Shown one piece after another: positions 45,850-55,439 of a stretch of DNA of 64,000 nt. The notes beneath the pieces were generated by a model that saw only the letters and a list, made by a program, of their open reading frames with translations, had not been told where the DNA came from and did not search any database. This stretch comes from Acetobacterium wieringae (GTDB taxonomy: Bacteria; Bacillota; Clostridia; Eubacteriales; Eubacteriaceae). Within the stretch, counting starts at the first letter, position 1. Each line of letters begins with the position of its first letter. The position numbers and the translations under genes are program-made. The stretch lies in NCBI RefSeq assembly GCF_001766835.1, contig NZ_LKEU01000012.1, positions 30,752 to 94,751 of the forward strand. The letters run 5' to 3'.

Positions 45850-46794
45850 ATGGGAAAAATAATAATGACCGGTGTAGACGGTAATTTTGGCGGTTATTCT
45901 GCGCGCAGTATTTTAAAAAAAGTGCCGAAAGACCAGCTGATCTTTACAACCCCAAACAAAGATGTGATTAAACAGTATCAAGAGCAGGGCGTCGAGACCC
46001 GATATGCGGATATATTTAATAAAGAGACATTATTAAAAGCCTTTGCAGGGGGAGAGGTACTACTGCTAATCTCTATGCCTTTTGTTGGTGAGCGCCGAAG
46101 AACTGCTCACAAGAACGCGATTGATGCTGCCGTTGAAGCGGGTGTGAAAAAAATTGTTTATACCTCCATTGTCGGTGCCGGCGAAGAAGACTGTGATACC
46201 TATGAAGTTTCAGATCATAAAATCACCGAAGCTTACCTGAAAAGCCTTGATATTGACTGGATCATCTTACGGGATTCCCAGTATGCCGAGGCAATGGTAT
46301 CGGTGTTTGAACAAAGTGCCGCCGAAAACGGTGTAATGGCCACTAACATGGGCAATGGGCACATGGCCTTCATTTCACGGGATGATTGTGCCGAAGTCGC
46401 TGCCTGTGTGGCGGCCGGGGCTGGCGAAAACAATACCATCTACGATATCAGTGGACCGGAAGCGATGACCATTACCGAATTCTGTAAAATCGGCAGCGAA
46501 GTCACCGGCAAAACGGTTACCTATCAGGAATTGACTGACGACGAGATGTACGCCTTCTTCGATTCTATTGGTGTGCCGAGAAATACCGAAGGTGAATGGG
46601 CCGAAACAGCCAAGAACTTTCCCTTCTGTTCCGATGGGATGGTGACCTTTGGCCGGGCCATCCGCTTGGAACAGATGAACGCCTGCTCCAAGGATGTAGA
46701 AATGCTGATTGGCAGAAAACCATTATCAGTCCGGGAAATCTTCGAGGATCTGGAAAATCACCGGATTGGTAGCCGAACCTCAACTGAAAATTAA
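45850..46794 (+). CDS. NmrA-like NAD(P)-binding protein
   Basis: A 314-residue atypical short-chain dehydrogenase of the NmrA/quinone oxidoreductase 2 type. The nucleotide loop reads TGVDGNFGGYSA (about residues 7-18) in place of TGATGxxG. KKIVYTSIVGAG (about 100-111) is the usual family block. The catalytic Tyr-x-x-x-Lys of classical SDRs is not evident. It could reduce quinone-like substrates or sense the redox ratio. It follows the OYE gene and has its own promoter-like element. Confidence 0.8.
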   Translation: MGKIIMTGVDGNFGGYSARSILKKVPKDQLIFTTPNKDVIKQYQEQGVETRYADIFNKETLLKAFAGGEVLLLISMPFVGERRRTAHKNAIDAAVEAGVKKIVYTSIVGAGEEDCDTYEVSDHKITEAYLKSLDIDWIILRDSQYAEAMVSVFEQSAAENGVMATNMGNGHMAFISRDDCAEVAACVAAGAGENNTIYDISGPEAMTITEFCKIGSEVTGKTVTYQELTDDEMYAFFDSIGVPRNTEGEWAETAKNFPFCSDGMVTFGRAIRLEQMNACSKDVEMLIGRKPLSVREIFEDLENHRIGSRTSTEN

Positions 46795-46810
46795 CAAAGT
46801 TAGAAAAGAA

Positions 46811-46850
46811 AAAAACAGCATTATCCAATTAATGGAGATGCTGTTTTTTG
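46811..46850. terminator. Terminator between the convergent nmrA-like and PucR genes
   Basis: AAAAACAGCAT pairs with ATGCTGTTTTT, with T-runs on both strands. Confidence 0.8.
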
Positions 46851-46882
46851 TTTGTCTTTATAAAAGGAATACAAATGATTTC

Positions 46883-48406
46883 TTATTGCGGTACATTTCG
46901 CAATAAAATTCCACAGGACAAAAACAATTGAAACATCATGTCGTCCTGGAGCATCTCATAATTCAGACCCGTGAGCTTTTGAATGTTTTTTAAACGATAA
47001 ACCACGGTGTGGCGATGGATCTTGAGTGAATCAGCGGCCGCGGTAATGTTTTTGCCGTTGGCAATATAGGCTCTAAGACATAAAAGCAACTCGTGGGTAT
47101 AGGGATCCTGCTGATTCAAGCTTTTAAGCTGGGGGACAATGAGCACATCGAGTTTGGTGTGGCGATCAAGAACCGTTAAAATATGATCGGCATAAATGTC
47201 ATTAAAACAGATAATTTCACAAGCAGCATCATTGGCGTATTCGTTGGCTATCTGACACTGCAGATAGGCCAGATTAATTTCATAGATATCATTAAAAACC
47301 ATACTCTTCGTCGCTTTGAATTCGCGTTTGGCTAAGAAATCCAGAATCAGCTCATGGAACTGTTTTTTATTTTCAGGTTCGAGTTTGTAATCACAGACGA
47401 GAATCAGTGACTCAAACAAAAAAATCAGCTGATCTTTAAACAATCGGGAAAGCTGATTAGAGTAACCCTGAGTGCTGAAATCCGAATCAATAATTTTTCC
47501 GGCAGGGCTAAAGCACCATAAGGCATAAGGTTCCGCGATCTTGCGGTCTTTTAAACCTAAATGATGGGCGAGGATATGGGGATCGACGTATTTTTCTTTA
47601 ATCAAACGGTAGAGATACCAGGGGGTTTCCAGATTTTTGCAAAATTCGTCATTCACCTTTAGGGCATTTTCGATTATTTGCTGAGCCAGCCACAGGTTGG
47701 CATATTCGGACTTTGTCAGCGGACTGATCAGTTCCGTCATCGCCAGTGATCCGAACAGCTGGCCATTGACAAGAATCGGCGCAATCAGGCGTTTGATGTT
47801 TCCAAACGTATCCGGGGACTGATAATAAAAGGGCTGGTGCTGGGTTCTGAACTTTTCGCTGAGATTGATACTGTCAACCTCTTTTAAAGAATAGCCTTTT
47901 TCCAGAACGTGAGCCCAGATCGCATCCAATTTATCCAGATTCATGTTACTGGTGCGCATCAGCAGCCCCTGGGAATCGTCAAACAAGGCCGCCGGGTTTT
48001 TAAGATACCGGCAGGCTTCGTCCAGGATGGCCTGGAGCGTCTGGCCGTTAAAAATCGCTTCGTTAATGTGTTCCAGCCATCGTTGATAGCGGTCAAAAAT
48101 CGCCTGAACCGCGTCAAACAGCTCACCGGCATCGGTTTGCGAAGGTATGATGATAACCGACCAATGGGGGTCGAGCAGGGCTTCGTCAATCGGACCCAGA
48201 CAGATAAAGGACAATGATTTTGGCGATTGCAGGTCAGCTAATTGTTTTGCATCGCTGAGATAGAGCAATTCCTCACATAAGTTATGACCATTCTCCGGGC
48301 GATAAAAGCGGATTCCGGAGAGGTTCAATTGAATGGTTTTGCCTGAAATTAATGCAGCGTCCGGCCAGGCGAGCTGTTCAAATATAATATCAATGCTCAG
48401 TTTCAT
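46883..48406 (-). CDS. PucR-family transcription regulator
   Basis: A 507-residue regulator with a C-terminal PucR helix-turn-helix (NITAAADSLKIHRHTVVYRLKNIQKLTG, about residues 455-482) and a long N-terminal sensory part with a central PAS/GAF-like region (about 120-250). It is a paralogue of the regulators at 34633-36182 and 55440-56975. It is divergent from the LigM-like demethylase gene, and a near-perfect palindrome lies between them. Confidence 0.88.
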   Translation of the reverse strand: MKLSIDIIFEQLAWPDAALISGKTIQLNLSGIRFYRPENGHNLCEELLYLSDAKQLADLQSPKSLSFICLGPIDEALLDPHWSVIIIPSQTDAGELFDAVQAIFDRYQRWLEHINEAIFNGQTLQAILDEACRYLKNPAALFDDSQGLLMRTSNMNLDKLDAIWAHVLEKGYSLKEVDSINLSEKFRTQHQPFYYQSPDTFGNIKRLIAPILVNGQLFGSLAMTELISPLTKSEYANLWLAQQIIENALKVNDEFCKNLETPWYLYRLIKEKYVDPHILAHHLGLKDRKIAEPYALWCFSPAGKIIDSDFSTQGYSNQLSRLFKDQLIFLFESLILVCDYKLEPENKKQFHELILDFLAKREFKATKSMVFNDIYEINLAYLQCQIANEYANDAACEIICFNDIYADHILTVLDRHTKLDVLIVPQLKSLNQQDPYTHELLLCLRAYIANGKNITAAADSLKIHRHTVVYRLKNIQKLTGLNYEMLQDDMMFQLFLSCGILLRNVPQ

Positions 48407-48423
48407 CAGGAACTCCTTTGGTC

Positions 48424-48441
48424 TTGTACAAATTTGTATAA
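48424..48441. promoter_or_regulatory. Candidate PucR operator
   Basis: TTGTACAAATTTGTATAA is an 18-base near-perfect palindrome (one mismatched pair) just upstream of the PucR gene and about 120 bases from the demethylase start. Its core TACA-N4-TGTA matches the motifs at the other two PucR loci. Confidence 0.6.
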
Positions 48442-48562
48442 CAATCGCGTTTATTTTTTTATTATATGGACAATGACTTTAAAGTGCAAGTTAAATATAA
48501 TAAGGGCAAATAAATATTGAGAAGGATTTCATTATGACTTCTCAATCAAAAGGAGAAATAAA

Positions 48563-49891
48563 ATGTTAAATTCAATTAATCAAGATGCGTTTACGCTGTT
48601 TAACCAGGGCGGAAATCTGATCCCTTATGAGTACACCGGATATAAGAATGAAATTCTGGCATCAAAATCGACAGCTTGGTTTGGGACAACGTTGAACAAT
48701 TCCCCAATTTACGATGTCAAAGGACCGGATGCGGCTAAATTCCTGACCTCCATCTGCATCAACAGCTTTTTAAAGATGAAACCCGGCAGCATCCGCCATG
48801 CCGTTCTATGTAATGACCAGGGTTTCATTCTGACTGACGGAGTAGTCATGATGATTGCCGAAAATCACTTCCGAACCTACTGGCTTAACCCGGTGGTGGG
48901 CTATTATATATCAGTTACCGAGATGGAGGTTGAAGGCGTTGATTTATCGGGTAAAGAGTTCTTCTTCCAGCTGGCCGGACCAAAATCTCTGGAAATTCTG
49001 GAACAGGCTTCTCAAAGCGATCTCCATGATATTGCCTTTACCAAACACCGGATGGCAAAAATTGCCGGGATCGATGTACGCATTCTCAGACTGGGCATGG
49101 CCGGCACTCTGGGCTACGAAATTCATGGCGATGCGGAAAATTCAGAAGCTGTTTATGACTGTATCTGGGAAGTGGCTAAAACCTTTGATGCTAAAAAACT
49201 GGGACAGGTTGGTTATACCATGAACCATACCGAAGCCGGTTTCCCGAATATCAATATGCATTATCCATTGCCCTGGTTTGAAACGGAAGGCCTAAAAGAA
49301 TATCTGACCGCCAGACCGATGGAAGGCTTTTTCAATCTGAACAGAGTCCTGGTTGGCAGCGTAGGCGATGATTTAACGACCCGTTTTGTCACCCCTTATG
49401 ATGTCGGCTGGGAATATCTGATCAAGTTTGATCATGACTTCCCGGGCAAGGCGGCATTGGAAGAAATCGCCAAAAATCCCCAAAGAACCATGGTGACCCT
49501 GGAATGGAATCCCGATGATCTGGGAGAAATCTTTGCTTCACAGTTCAGAGGTCAGGACGTTGAACCCTTTGAAACCATGGACGACCGCCCGATGGATATG
49601 TATTACAACAGCGGTTTTTCGATGTATTACCACGCTGATAAGGTTTTAGCTGACGGCCGTGAAATTGGTATTTCCAGCGGTCGTCTTAATAGTTATTTTT
49701 ACCAGCGGATGATTTCGCTGGCCTTTATCAAGCCGGAATATGCCGCTTTAGGAAAAGAATTAACGGTTGTCTGGGGAACTCCAGGAAAACCGCAAAAAGA
49801 AATCCGGGTAACGGTTGCCCGATCGCCTTATATGAATCTGGAAAATAATAAAGAGATTGATGTGAACGACATACCGAAATATAGCAAATAA
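48563..49891 (+). CDS. GcvT-fold THF-dependent demethylase, LigM/DesA-like
   Basis: A 442-residue protein of the aminomethyltransferase (GcvT) fold. Several blocks resemble the tetrahydrofolate-dependent aryl O-demethylases LigM and DesA of Sphingobium more than glycine-cleavage T protein: LRLGMAGTLGYEIHG (about residues 175-189), TPYDVGWEYLIKFDHDFPGKAAL (about 275-297) and MVTLEWNPDDLGEIFASQF (about 310-328). The length also fits. It would move a methyl group from a methoxyaromatic to THF without a corrinoid protein. No glycine-cleavage genes are nearby; formate-THF ligase follows after about 160 bases. The resemblance is from memory of LigM and needs alignment. Confidence 0.72.
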   Translation: MLNSINQDAFTLFNQGGNLIPYEYTGYKNEILASKSTAWFGTTLNNSPIYDVKGPDAAKFLTSICINSFLKMKPGSIRHAVLCNDQGFILTDGVVMMIAENHFRTYWLNPVVGYYISVTEMEVEGVDLSGKEFFFQLAGPKSLEILEQASQSDLHDIAFTKHRMAKIAGIDVRILRLGMAGTLGYEIHGDAENSEAVYDCIWEVAKTFDAKKLGQVGYTMNHTEAGFPNINMHYPLPWFETEGLKEYLTARPMEGFFNLNRVLVGSVGDDLTTRFVTPYDVGWEYLIKFDHDFPGKAALEEIAKNPQRTMVTLEWNPDDLGEIFASQFRGQDVEPFETMDDRPMDMYYNSGFSMYYHADKVLADGREIGISSGRLNSYFYQRMISLAFIKPEYAALGKELTVVWGTPGKPQKEIRVTVARSPYMNLENNKEIDVNDIPKYSK

Positions 49892-49948
49892 GCTATTAAA
49901 AGAAGAATACTAAAATCATCTGATAAAAAATTAATTAAAGTCAGCTTT

Positions 49949-49990
49949 AAAACGCGTTTATTGCAAAATTTTAAGATAAACGCGTTTTAT
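49949..49990 (+). terminator. Hairpin between the demethylase and fhs genes
   Basis: AAAACGCGTTTA pairs perfectly with TAAACGCGTTTT across a 16-base loop. The T-tail is short, so it may be a partial terminator allowing read-through into fhs. Confidence 0.6.
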
Positions 49991-50049
49991 ACTAAATGAG
50001 AATGAATAAGTGAAAATGGAAATTATTGAAAAAAGGAGAATTATTAAAA

Positions 50050-51720
50050 ATGAAAACTGACGTACAAATCGCCCAGGAAGCCAATCTGAAGCCAATTTCA
50101 GAAGTGGCTGAGAAATTGGGAATAAATGCCAATGATCTGGAGCTTTATGGCAACCACAAGGCGAAGGTATCCCTTTCGGTGTTAAAGGACAATCAGGATA
50201 AGCCGGATGGTAAACTGATTCTGGTAACGGCCATCAACCCGACCCCAGCCGGGGAAGGTAAGACAACCACCAACGTGGGTCTGTCCATGGCACTGAATTA
50301 CATTGGCAAGAAAACCATCACTACTTTAAGAGAACCATCTTTGGGACCCTGCTTTGGGGTCAAAGGCGGGGCTGCAGGTGGGGGATACGCCCAGGTGGTC
50401 CCGATGGATGACATCAACCTGCATTTTACCGGCGACTTTCATGCCATTACCTCAGCCCACAGCCTGCTGGCGGCGCTGCTGGATAATCACCTCCATCAGG
50501 GAAATGCCTTAAACATTGACATGGACCGGATTGTCTGGCGACGGGTAGTGGACATGAATGACCGGGCCCTGCGAAAAATTACCGTCGGCCAAGGCAGTCG
50601 CGCCAACGGCGTTGAACGGGAAACCGGCTACGACATTACCGTGGCTTCAGAAATTATGGCGATTCTCTGTCTGGCCTCCAGTCTGACCGATTTGAAAGAA
50701 CGTCTGGGCCGGATGATCGTCGCCTACAATACCGCTGGCAAAGCGGTGACTGCAAGTGATCTGGAAGCCACCGGCGCCATGGCTCTGCTGTTAAAAGATG
50801 CCATCAAACCTAATCTGGTGCAAACCCTGGAAAATACCCCAGCCTTTATTCATGGCGGACCGTTTGCCAATATCGCCCACGGCTGTAACTCAGTCCTGGC
50901 CACTAAAACAGCTTTAAAATTGGCCGATTACGTGGTAACCGAAGCCGGATTTGGCGCCGATCTGGGAGCCGAAAAATTCTTTGACATCAAATGCCGCTAC
51001 GCCGGGATCAGCCCCAGTGCGGTCGTGATCGTGGCAACCGTTCGAGCCTTAAAAATGAATGGCGGTGTGGAAAAAGCGGAATTGTCCAAAGAAAATGTCA
51101 AAGCAGTTGAAGCGGGAACGGCCAACATTGTTCAGCATCTGGATAATTTAAAGAAGTTTGAAGTACCAGTGGTGGTGGCGCTCAATAAGTTCCCAACTGA
51201 TACGGCTGCCGAATTTGACGCCGTTAAAAAAGCCTGCGAAGATAAGGGTGTAAAAGTGATCTTGTCCGACGTCTTCTCTCAGGGGGGCAAAGGCGGGGTG
51301 GAGCTGGCCGAGGAAGTGGTCAGACTCTGTGATCAGAATGTGGCACCTTACAAACCCCTTTATGCCCTGGAACTGCCCCTTGAAGATAAGATTGAAACCA
51401 TTGCCAAAGAGATCTACCGGGCCGATGGGGTGGAATACACCCTGGAAGCCAAGCAACAGCTGGACGAAATTGCCGCTCTGGGCTTTGATCACCTGCCGGT
51501 TTGTATGGCAAAAACCCAGTACTCGTTCTCGGATGATGCCGCCCTGTTGGGAGCACCGCGCAATTTCAACATCCATGTCAAAGAAGTCCGTCTGTCTGCC
51601 GGCGCCGGATTTGTGGTTGCCATCACCGGTGCCATCATGACCATGCCGGGTCTTCCCAAAGTGCCAGCAGCCAACGGTATGGATATTACCGAAGACGGCG
51701 AAATCATCGGGTTATCCTAA
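50050..51720 (+). CDS. fhs: Formate-tetrahydrofolate ligase
   Basis: A 556-residue enzyme of the methyl branch of the Wood-Ljungdahl pathway: formate + ATP + THF gives 10-formyl-THF, and the reverse yields ATP when methyl groups are oxidised. The ATP loop [10 protein letters not shown] (about residues 64-73), [23 protein letters not shown] and the [10 protein letters not shown] block are diagnostic. The ATG behind AAAGGAG is chosen over an upstream TTG. No other pathway genes of the methyl branch are next to it, so this may be a second copy linked to the demethylase. Confidence 0.95.
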   Translation: MKTDVQIAQEANLKPISEVAEKLGINANDLELYGNHKAKVSLSVLKDNQDKPDGKLILVTAINPTPAGEGKTTTNVGLSMALNYIGKKTITTLREPSLGPCFGVKGGAAGGGYAQVVPMDDINLHFTGDFHAITSAHSLLAALLDNHLHQGNALNIDMDRIVWRRVVDMNDRALRKITVGQGSRANGVERETGYDITVASEIMAILCLASSLTDLKERLGRMIVAYNTAGKAVTASDLEATGAMALLLKDAIKPNLVQTLENTPAFIHGGPFANIAHGCNSVLATKTALKLADYVVTEAGFGADLGAEKFFDIKCRYAGISPSAVVIVATVRALKMNGGVEKAELSKENVKAVEAGTANIVQHLDNLKKFEVPVVVALNKFPTDTAAEFDAVKKACEDKGVKVILSDVFSQGGKGGVELAEEVVRLCDQNVAPYKPLYALELPLEDKIETIAKEIYRADGVEYTLEAKQQLDEIAALGFDHLPVCMAKTQYSFSDDAALLGAPRNFNIHVKEVRLSAGAGFVVAITGAIMTMPGLPKVPAANGMDITEDGEIIGLS

Positions 51721-51815
51721 TACCCTATGAAACATTAAAGCCCCATTGAAAAAACAACAAAACACTAAAATAACAAGTACATTCATACAAATAATTTAGA
51801 AATTTTAACTTCCAG

Positions 51816-51866
51816 GCCCATCTTCAGAAAATTTTTGTTGAAAAATGAGAAGCTTTTGAGATGGGC
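51816..51866 (+). repeat. Inverted repeat upstream of ndk
   Basis: GCCCATCT and AGATGGGC are separated by 35 bases that contain a second, weaker AT-rich pairing. T-rich sequence follows. It may be the fhs terminator or an ndk leader structure. Confidence 0.4.
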
Positions 51867-51894
51867 TCTATTTATCAAAAGGAAAGATAAAGGA

Positions 51895-52377
51895 ATGAAA
51901 ACGTATGCTTTTATCATTATGAAACCAGATGCATTGGAACGGGAACTGGTTGAAACAATTAGCCAGCGCTTTAGGAATGAAGGATTTTCGATTGAAAAGA
52001 TCGGTTATCGCAATGTCGATGAACAGCTGATTCTGGCACATTATCAGGAAGTCATTAAGCGGTTCGGGGAAAGCTTTAAGGCGGCTGTGATCAGCAGTTA
52101 TGTCGGTAGAGGAATGATCCCAATCCTGTTGTCTCAGGAAGGTTCAGCTGCCATTGCGAACTCCCGGGCGCTCACCGGAGCAACTGATCCGTCAAAAGCG
52201 GAAAAGGGCACTATCCGAGGCGATTATGGATATGACACCCTGGAAGCAGCCAACCTTGAAAACCGCAGCTGCAATAACCTGCTGCACTGCAGCGATTCAG
52301 AAGCATCGTTGCGGGAAGAAGCGAAGCTGTGGTTTGGCGAAGCGCTGGATGTAGCGATCGATCTAAATGCCAGTTAG
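51895..52377 (+). CDS. ndk: Nucleoside diphosphate kinase
   Basis: A 160-residue enzyme. MKTYAFIIMKPDALERELV at the start, GATDPSKAEKGTIRGDYG (about residues 97-114) and the active-site His in NLLHCSDSEAS (about 126-136) are the family pattern. It equilibrates nucleoside di- and triphosphates. The internal ATG behind AAGGA is chosen over an upstream TTG, since the extra 20 residues are not part of the family. Confidence 0.92.
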   Translation: MKTYAFIIMKPDALERELVETISQRFRNEGFSIEKIGYRNVDEQLILAHYQEVIKRFGESFKAAVISSYVGRGMIPILLSQEGSAAIANSRALTGATDPSKAEKGTIRGDYGYDTLEAANLENRSCNNLLHCSDSEASLREEAKLWFGEALDVAIDLNAS

Positions 52378-52404
52378 TGTAAGTAAATAAATTTGGAGGA
52401 AACC

Positions 52405-52905
52405 ATGAACGTTCAATTACGAAATTTAAAACTGAATGATGCGCACAGTATCATGAATCATGCCACTGGGCCGGTGGTAAGAAACCTGGGAAAAGTGGCT
52501 CAAAAATCGTTTGCTCTTGATGATATCCATTCGTTTATTTTAAAAGACAAGAATGTTTACCGGGTTAAGCAGATCAATAAAGCCATTATGTACGAGAACA
52601 AAATCATCGGGACAATCAGCCTGATGATTCAGGAAGATGATGGCAGTAAATCCGGTGAATTAGTCTTTTGGATTGGAGAAAGTTATTGGGGACGCGGAAT
52701 TACCCAAAATGCTATTAAAGAAATGTGCCAATTGGGATTATCGGAATTTAATTTAGTGCGTATTTTTGCAGTGCCAATCTTTGAAAATATAAGAGCCAGA
52801 AAAGTTCTGGAAAAGTCAGGATTCAGGCTGGAAGGAATCATGAGAAAGAGTGTTTGTCTCAATGATCAGGTACACAATGCCTGTATGTATACACTGCTCA
52901 AGTGA
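52405..52905 (+). CDS. GNAT-family N-acetyltransferase (RimJ/RimL type)
   Basis: A 166-residue acetyltransferase. VFWIGESYWGRGITQNAIKEM (about residues 91-111) is the acetyl-CoA loop, and NIRARKVLEKSGFRLEGIMRKS (about 129-150) is the conserved last motif of the RimJ type. The substrate is unknown. The start is the ATG behind TTGGAGGAAACC. Confidence 0.85.
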   Translation: MNVQLRNLKLNDAHSIMNHATGPVVRNLGKVAQKSFALDDIHSFILKDKNVYRVKQINKAIMYENKIIGTISLMIQEDDGSKSGELVFWIGESYWGRGITQNAIKEMCQLGLSEFNLVRIFAVPIFENIRARKVLEKSGFRLEGIMRKSVCLNDQVHNACMYTLLK

Positions 52906-52993
52906 GTTTAATAGATATGGCGATTAAAGACATCAAGCGTTATTGACTGTATTAAATCAAAAGCAATGGATAAAAAGAAGGAAGTTGAATAAA

Positions 52994-55270
52994 ATGAAAA
53001 AAAGAAAAAATGAATCAGCAGCTTCAATCAGGGAATTCAGAGGAAAGTTTTCACATAAAATATCACTTCTGATTATCGCGATCGCGTTCATCGGGATTGG
53101 TTTATACGGAGTCATTTCTTATCTGCTTGTATCATCCTATCTGGCTAATTTGAAAGATCTGAATGTTGAACAGATACGTTTTGAATTTGGAATGCTTATT
53201 GCAGTGATGACACTTTCAATCATGTGTTTAAGTTTGATTGGTTCAATGATCGTAGGAAATATATTAACACGACCAATAAAAAAACTGAATGAAGTTTTCT
53301 CAAAAATGGCGCTGGGAGATGTTGACTTGGATGTAAATGATTTGAATGCATTTTCACAACGTTCAAAAGATGAATTGGGACAGATGATGGCATCATTTGT
53401 CCTAATGATTGAAAAACGAAAAGACCTGGCCGCCAAAGTTCAAAATTTGGCGGCAGGCGATTTTTCGGTGGAGTTTAAGAAAGAATCAGAGCAAGATATT
53501 TTAGGTCAGTCTTTGCTTGATATTGTCGCTCAAATCAATCAATTGTATTCTGAAATGGCAGAAAAAGCCTTTAAAACAAACGAAGGTAATTTTGAATATG
53601 AAGGAAATGAAGAAGGATTAAATGGTCAATTTCAACATTTTATGATTGGTTTTAATCAGGTTATCAGAGACCTAGTTGAACACATCAGAATGGGTGAGTC
53701 AGTTATTGGAAAGATTGGCAAAGGCGAAATACCGGATAAAATCACCAAAGAGTATGCTGGTGATTATAATCATCTCAAGGATGGCATTAATGCCTGTATT
53801 GATGGCTTAGGGGCTCTCGTAGAAGGCAACGCTGTGATGGCAAACATGCGTGTCAATGATCTGTCCCAAGTTGTTAAAGGACAGTACCAGGGAATTTATG
53901 GAGAGCTATCGGAGTCCATCAATCGTGTCCACCAACAACTGAACCTGATTGTGGCAGTAGCCAGCCGGATTGCCGCAGGTGATCTCAGTGATTTAAAAGA
54001 ATTAAAACAAGTCGGGAAGTTAAGCACAGCCGATACGTTAAATCCAAGCTTGATTGCAATGATTGAAAATATTGGTAATCTGACTCAGGAAACCCAGGCA
54101 ATGGCAACCATGGCTATCGAAGGAAATCTCAGTTACAGGGGGCATGTCGAAATGTTTAGTGGCGAATATGCGAAAGTCATCGCCGGTTTTAATCAAACCC
54201 TGGATGCAGTGATTGCACCCATTTCCGAAGCTTCAATTGTACTGACTGAACTATCAAAGGGGAATCTGCAGACAGCGATGAGCGGTGACTATTCAGGTGA
54301 TCATGCTGAAATAAAAACTGCCATGAACAAAACAATTGCGTTTTTAAAGCGGTATGTTGCTGAAATCAGTGAGACATTGAGTGAAATCGGTCAGGGAAAT
54401 CTGAATCTGGAAATTACCTCCTATTACCATGGCGATTTTCTTACCATTAAAATGGCATTAAATGACATTACCACCCATCTCAGCGAGACCATGGCAGAGA
54501 TCAACACCGCTGCCGATCAGGTGAAAATGGGCGCAAGACAGATTTCCAATGGGGGTCAGGCCCTTTCACAAGGCGCAACGGAACAGGCCAGTACCATTGA
54601 AGAGCTCACCGCCTCCATCGAGGAAGTAGCCGGTGAAACAAAACAAAATGCGCACAATGCCAATGCGGTTAATGAAATTACCAGACGATTACGGGATAAC
54701 GCTGAAGATGGCAATCTTCAGATGAAAAGAACAGTTGATGCTATGAATGAGATTAATCGGTCATCGACGGACATTTCAAAAATCATCAAGGTGATTGAGG
54801 ATATCGCCTTCCAGACGAATATTCTGGCATTAAATGCAGCGGTTGAAGCCGCCCGGGCCGGTCAGCATGGCAAAGGTTTTGCCGTAGTGGCCGAAGAGGT
54901 CAGGACGCTTGCGGCAAGAAGTGCTGAAGCTGCAAAAGAAACAACGGTTTTAATTGAAGACTCCATTGAAAAAGTAGTATCCGGTTCGAAAATTGCCGAT
55001 GAAACGTCAGAGCGTTTAAAAGAAATGCTGACTGAAATTGAAACCGTTTCGAATCTTGTCAGCAATATTGCGATATCTTCGAATGATCAGGCGTCAGAAA
55101 TTGCGCAGATTACGCTGGCAATCGAACAGGTCTCTCAAGTTGTCCAGACCAACTCGGCAACGGCGGAAGAAAGTGCTGCCGCAAGTGAGGAGTTAAACAG
55201 TCAGGCTGAGTTATTAAATCAGATGATCAGGCGATTTCAGTTAAAAGAGGAAGAAAAAAAGTTTGTTTGA
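52994..55270 (+). CDS. Methyl-accepting chemotaxis protein with HAMP repeats
   Basis: A 758-residue chemoreceptor. Two membrane helices (about residues 22-46 and 68-94) flank a loop of only about 20 residues, followed by HAMP ([22 protein letters not shown]) and several HAMP-like repeats (about 150-500). The signalling domain tip [20 protein letters not shown] lies near residue 600. It lacks any external sensor domain, like the receptor at 39219-41528. The two signalling domains are close paralogues. The ATG at 52994 follows AAGGAAG; an upstream TTG start is less likely. Confidence 0.88.
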   Translation: MKKRKNESAASIREFRGKFSHKISLLIIAIAFIGIGLYGVISYLLVSSYLANLKDLNVEQIRFEFGMLIAVMTLSIMCLSLIGSMIVGNILTRPIKKLNEVFSKMALGDVDLDVNDLNAFSQRSKDELGQMMASFVLMIEKRKDLAAKVQNLAAGDFSVEFKKESEQDILGQSLLDIVAQINQLYSEMAEKAFKTNEGNFEYEGNEEGLNGQFQHFMIGFNQVIRDLVEHIRMGESVIGKIGKGEIPDKITKEYAGDYNHLKDGINACIDGLGALVEGNAVMANMRVNDLSQVVKGQYQGIYGELSESINRVHQQLNLIVAVASRIAAGDLSDLKELKQVGKLSTADTLNPSLIAMIENIGNLTQETQAMATMAIEGNLSYRGHVEMFSGEYAKVIAGFNQTLDAVIAPISEASIVLTELSKGNLQTAMSGDYSGDHAEIKTAMNKTIAFLKRYVAEISETLSEIGQGNLNLEITSYYHGDFLTIKMALNDITTHLSETMAEINTAADQVKMGARQISNGGQALSQGATEQASTIEELTASIEEVAGETKQNAHNANAVNEITRRLRDNAEDGNLQMKRTVDAMNEINRSSTDISKIIKVIEDIAFQTNILALNAAVEAARAGQHGKGFAVVAEEVRTLAARSAEAAKETTVLIEDSIEKVVSGSKIADETSERLKEMLTEIETVSNLVSNIAISSNDQASEIAQITLAIEQVSQVVQTNSATAEESAAASEELNSQAELLNQMIRRFQLKEEEKKFV

Positions 55271-55362
55271 AAAATAGATAAAACCATTCGGGTTGTATTA
55301 AGGGAAAATCCCAGCAAATGTGTTCATACCGCTAGCTGGGAAGTCTTAATTTATGTTCTTTC

Positions 55363-55399
55363 AATCAGTACATTTATCTGTCAAATGTACTGATTTTTT
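55363..55399 (+). terminator. Terminator of the second chemoreceptor gene
   Basis: AATCAGTACATTT pairs perfectly with AAATGTACTGATT; a T-run follows. A second hairpin (CCCAGC/GCTGGG) lies just upstream at about 55308-55340. Confidence 0.9.
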
Positions 55400-55439
55400 A
55401 ATAAAAGAAAGCCAAATGATTGAAGTAAAGTTTAGGGGA

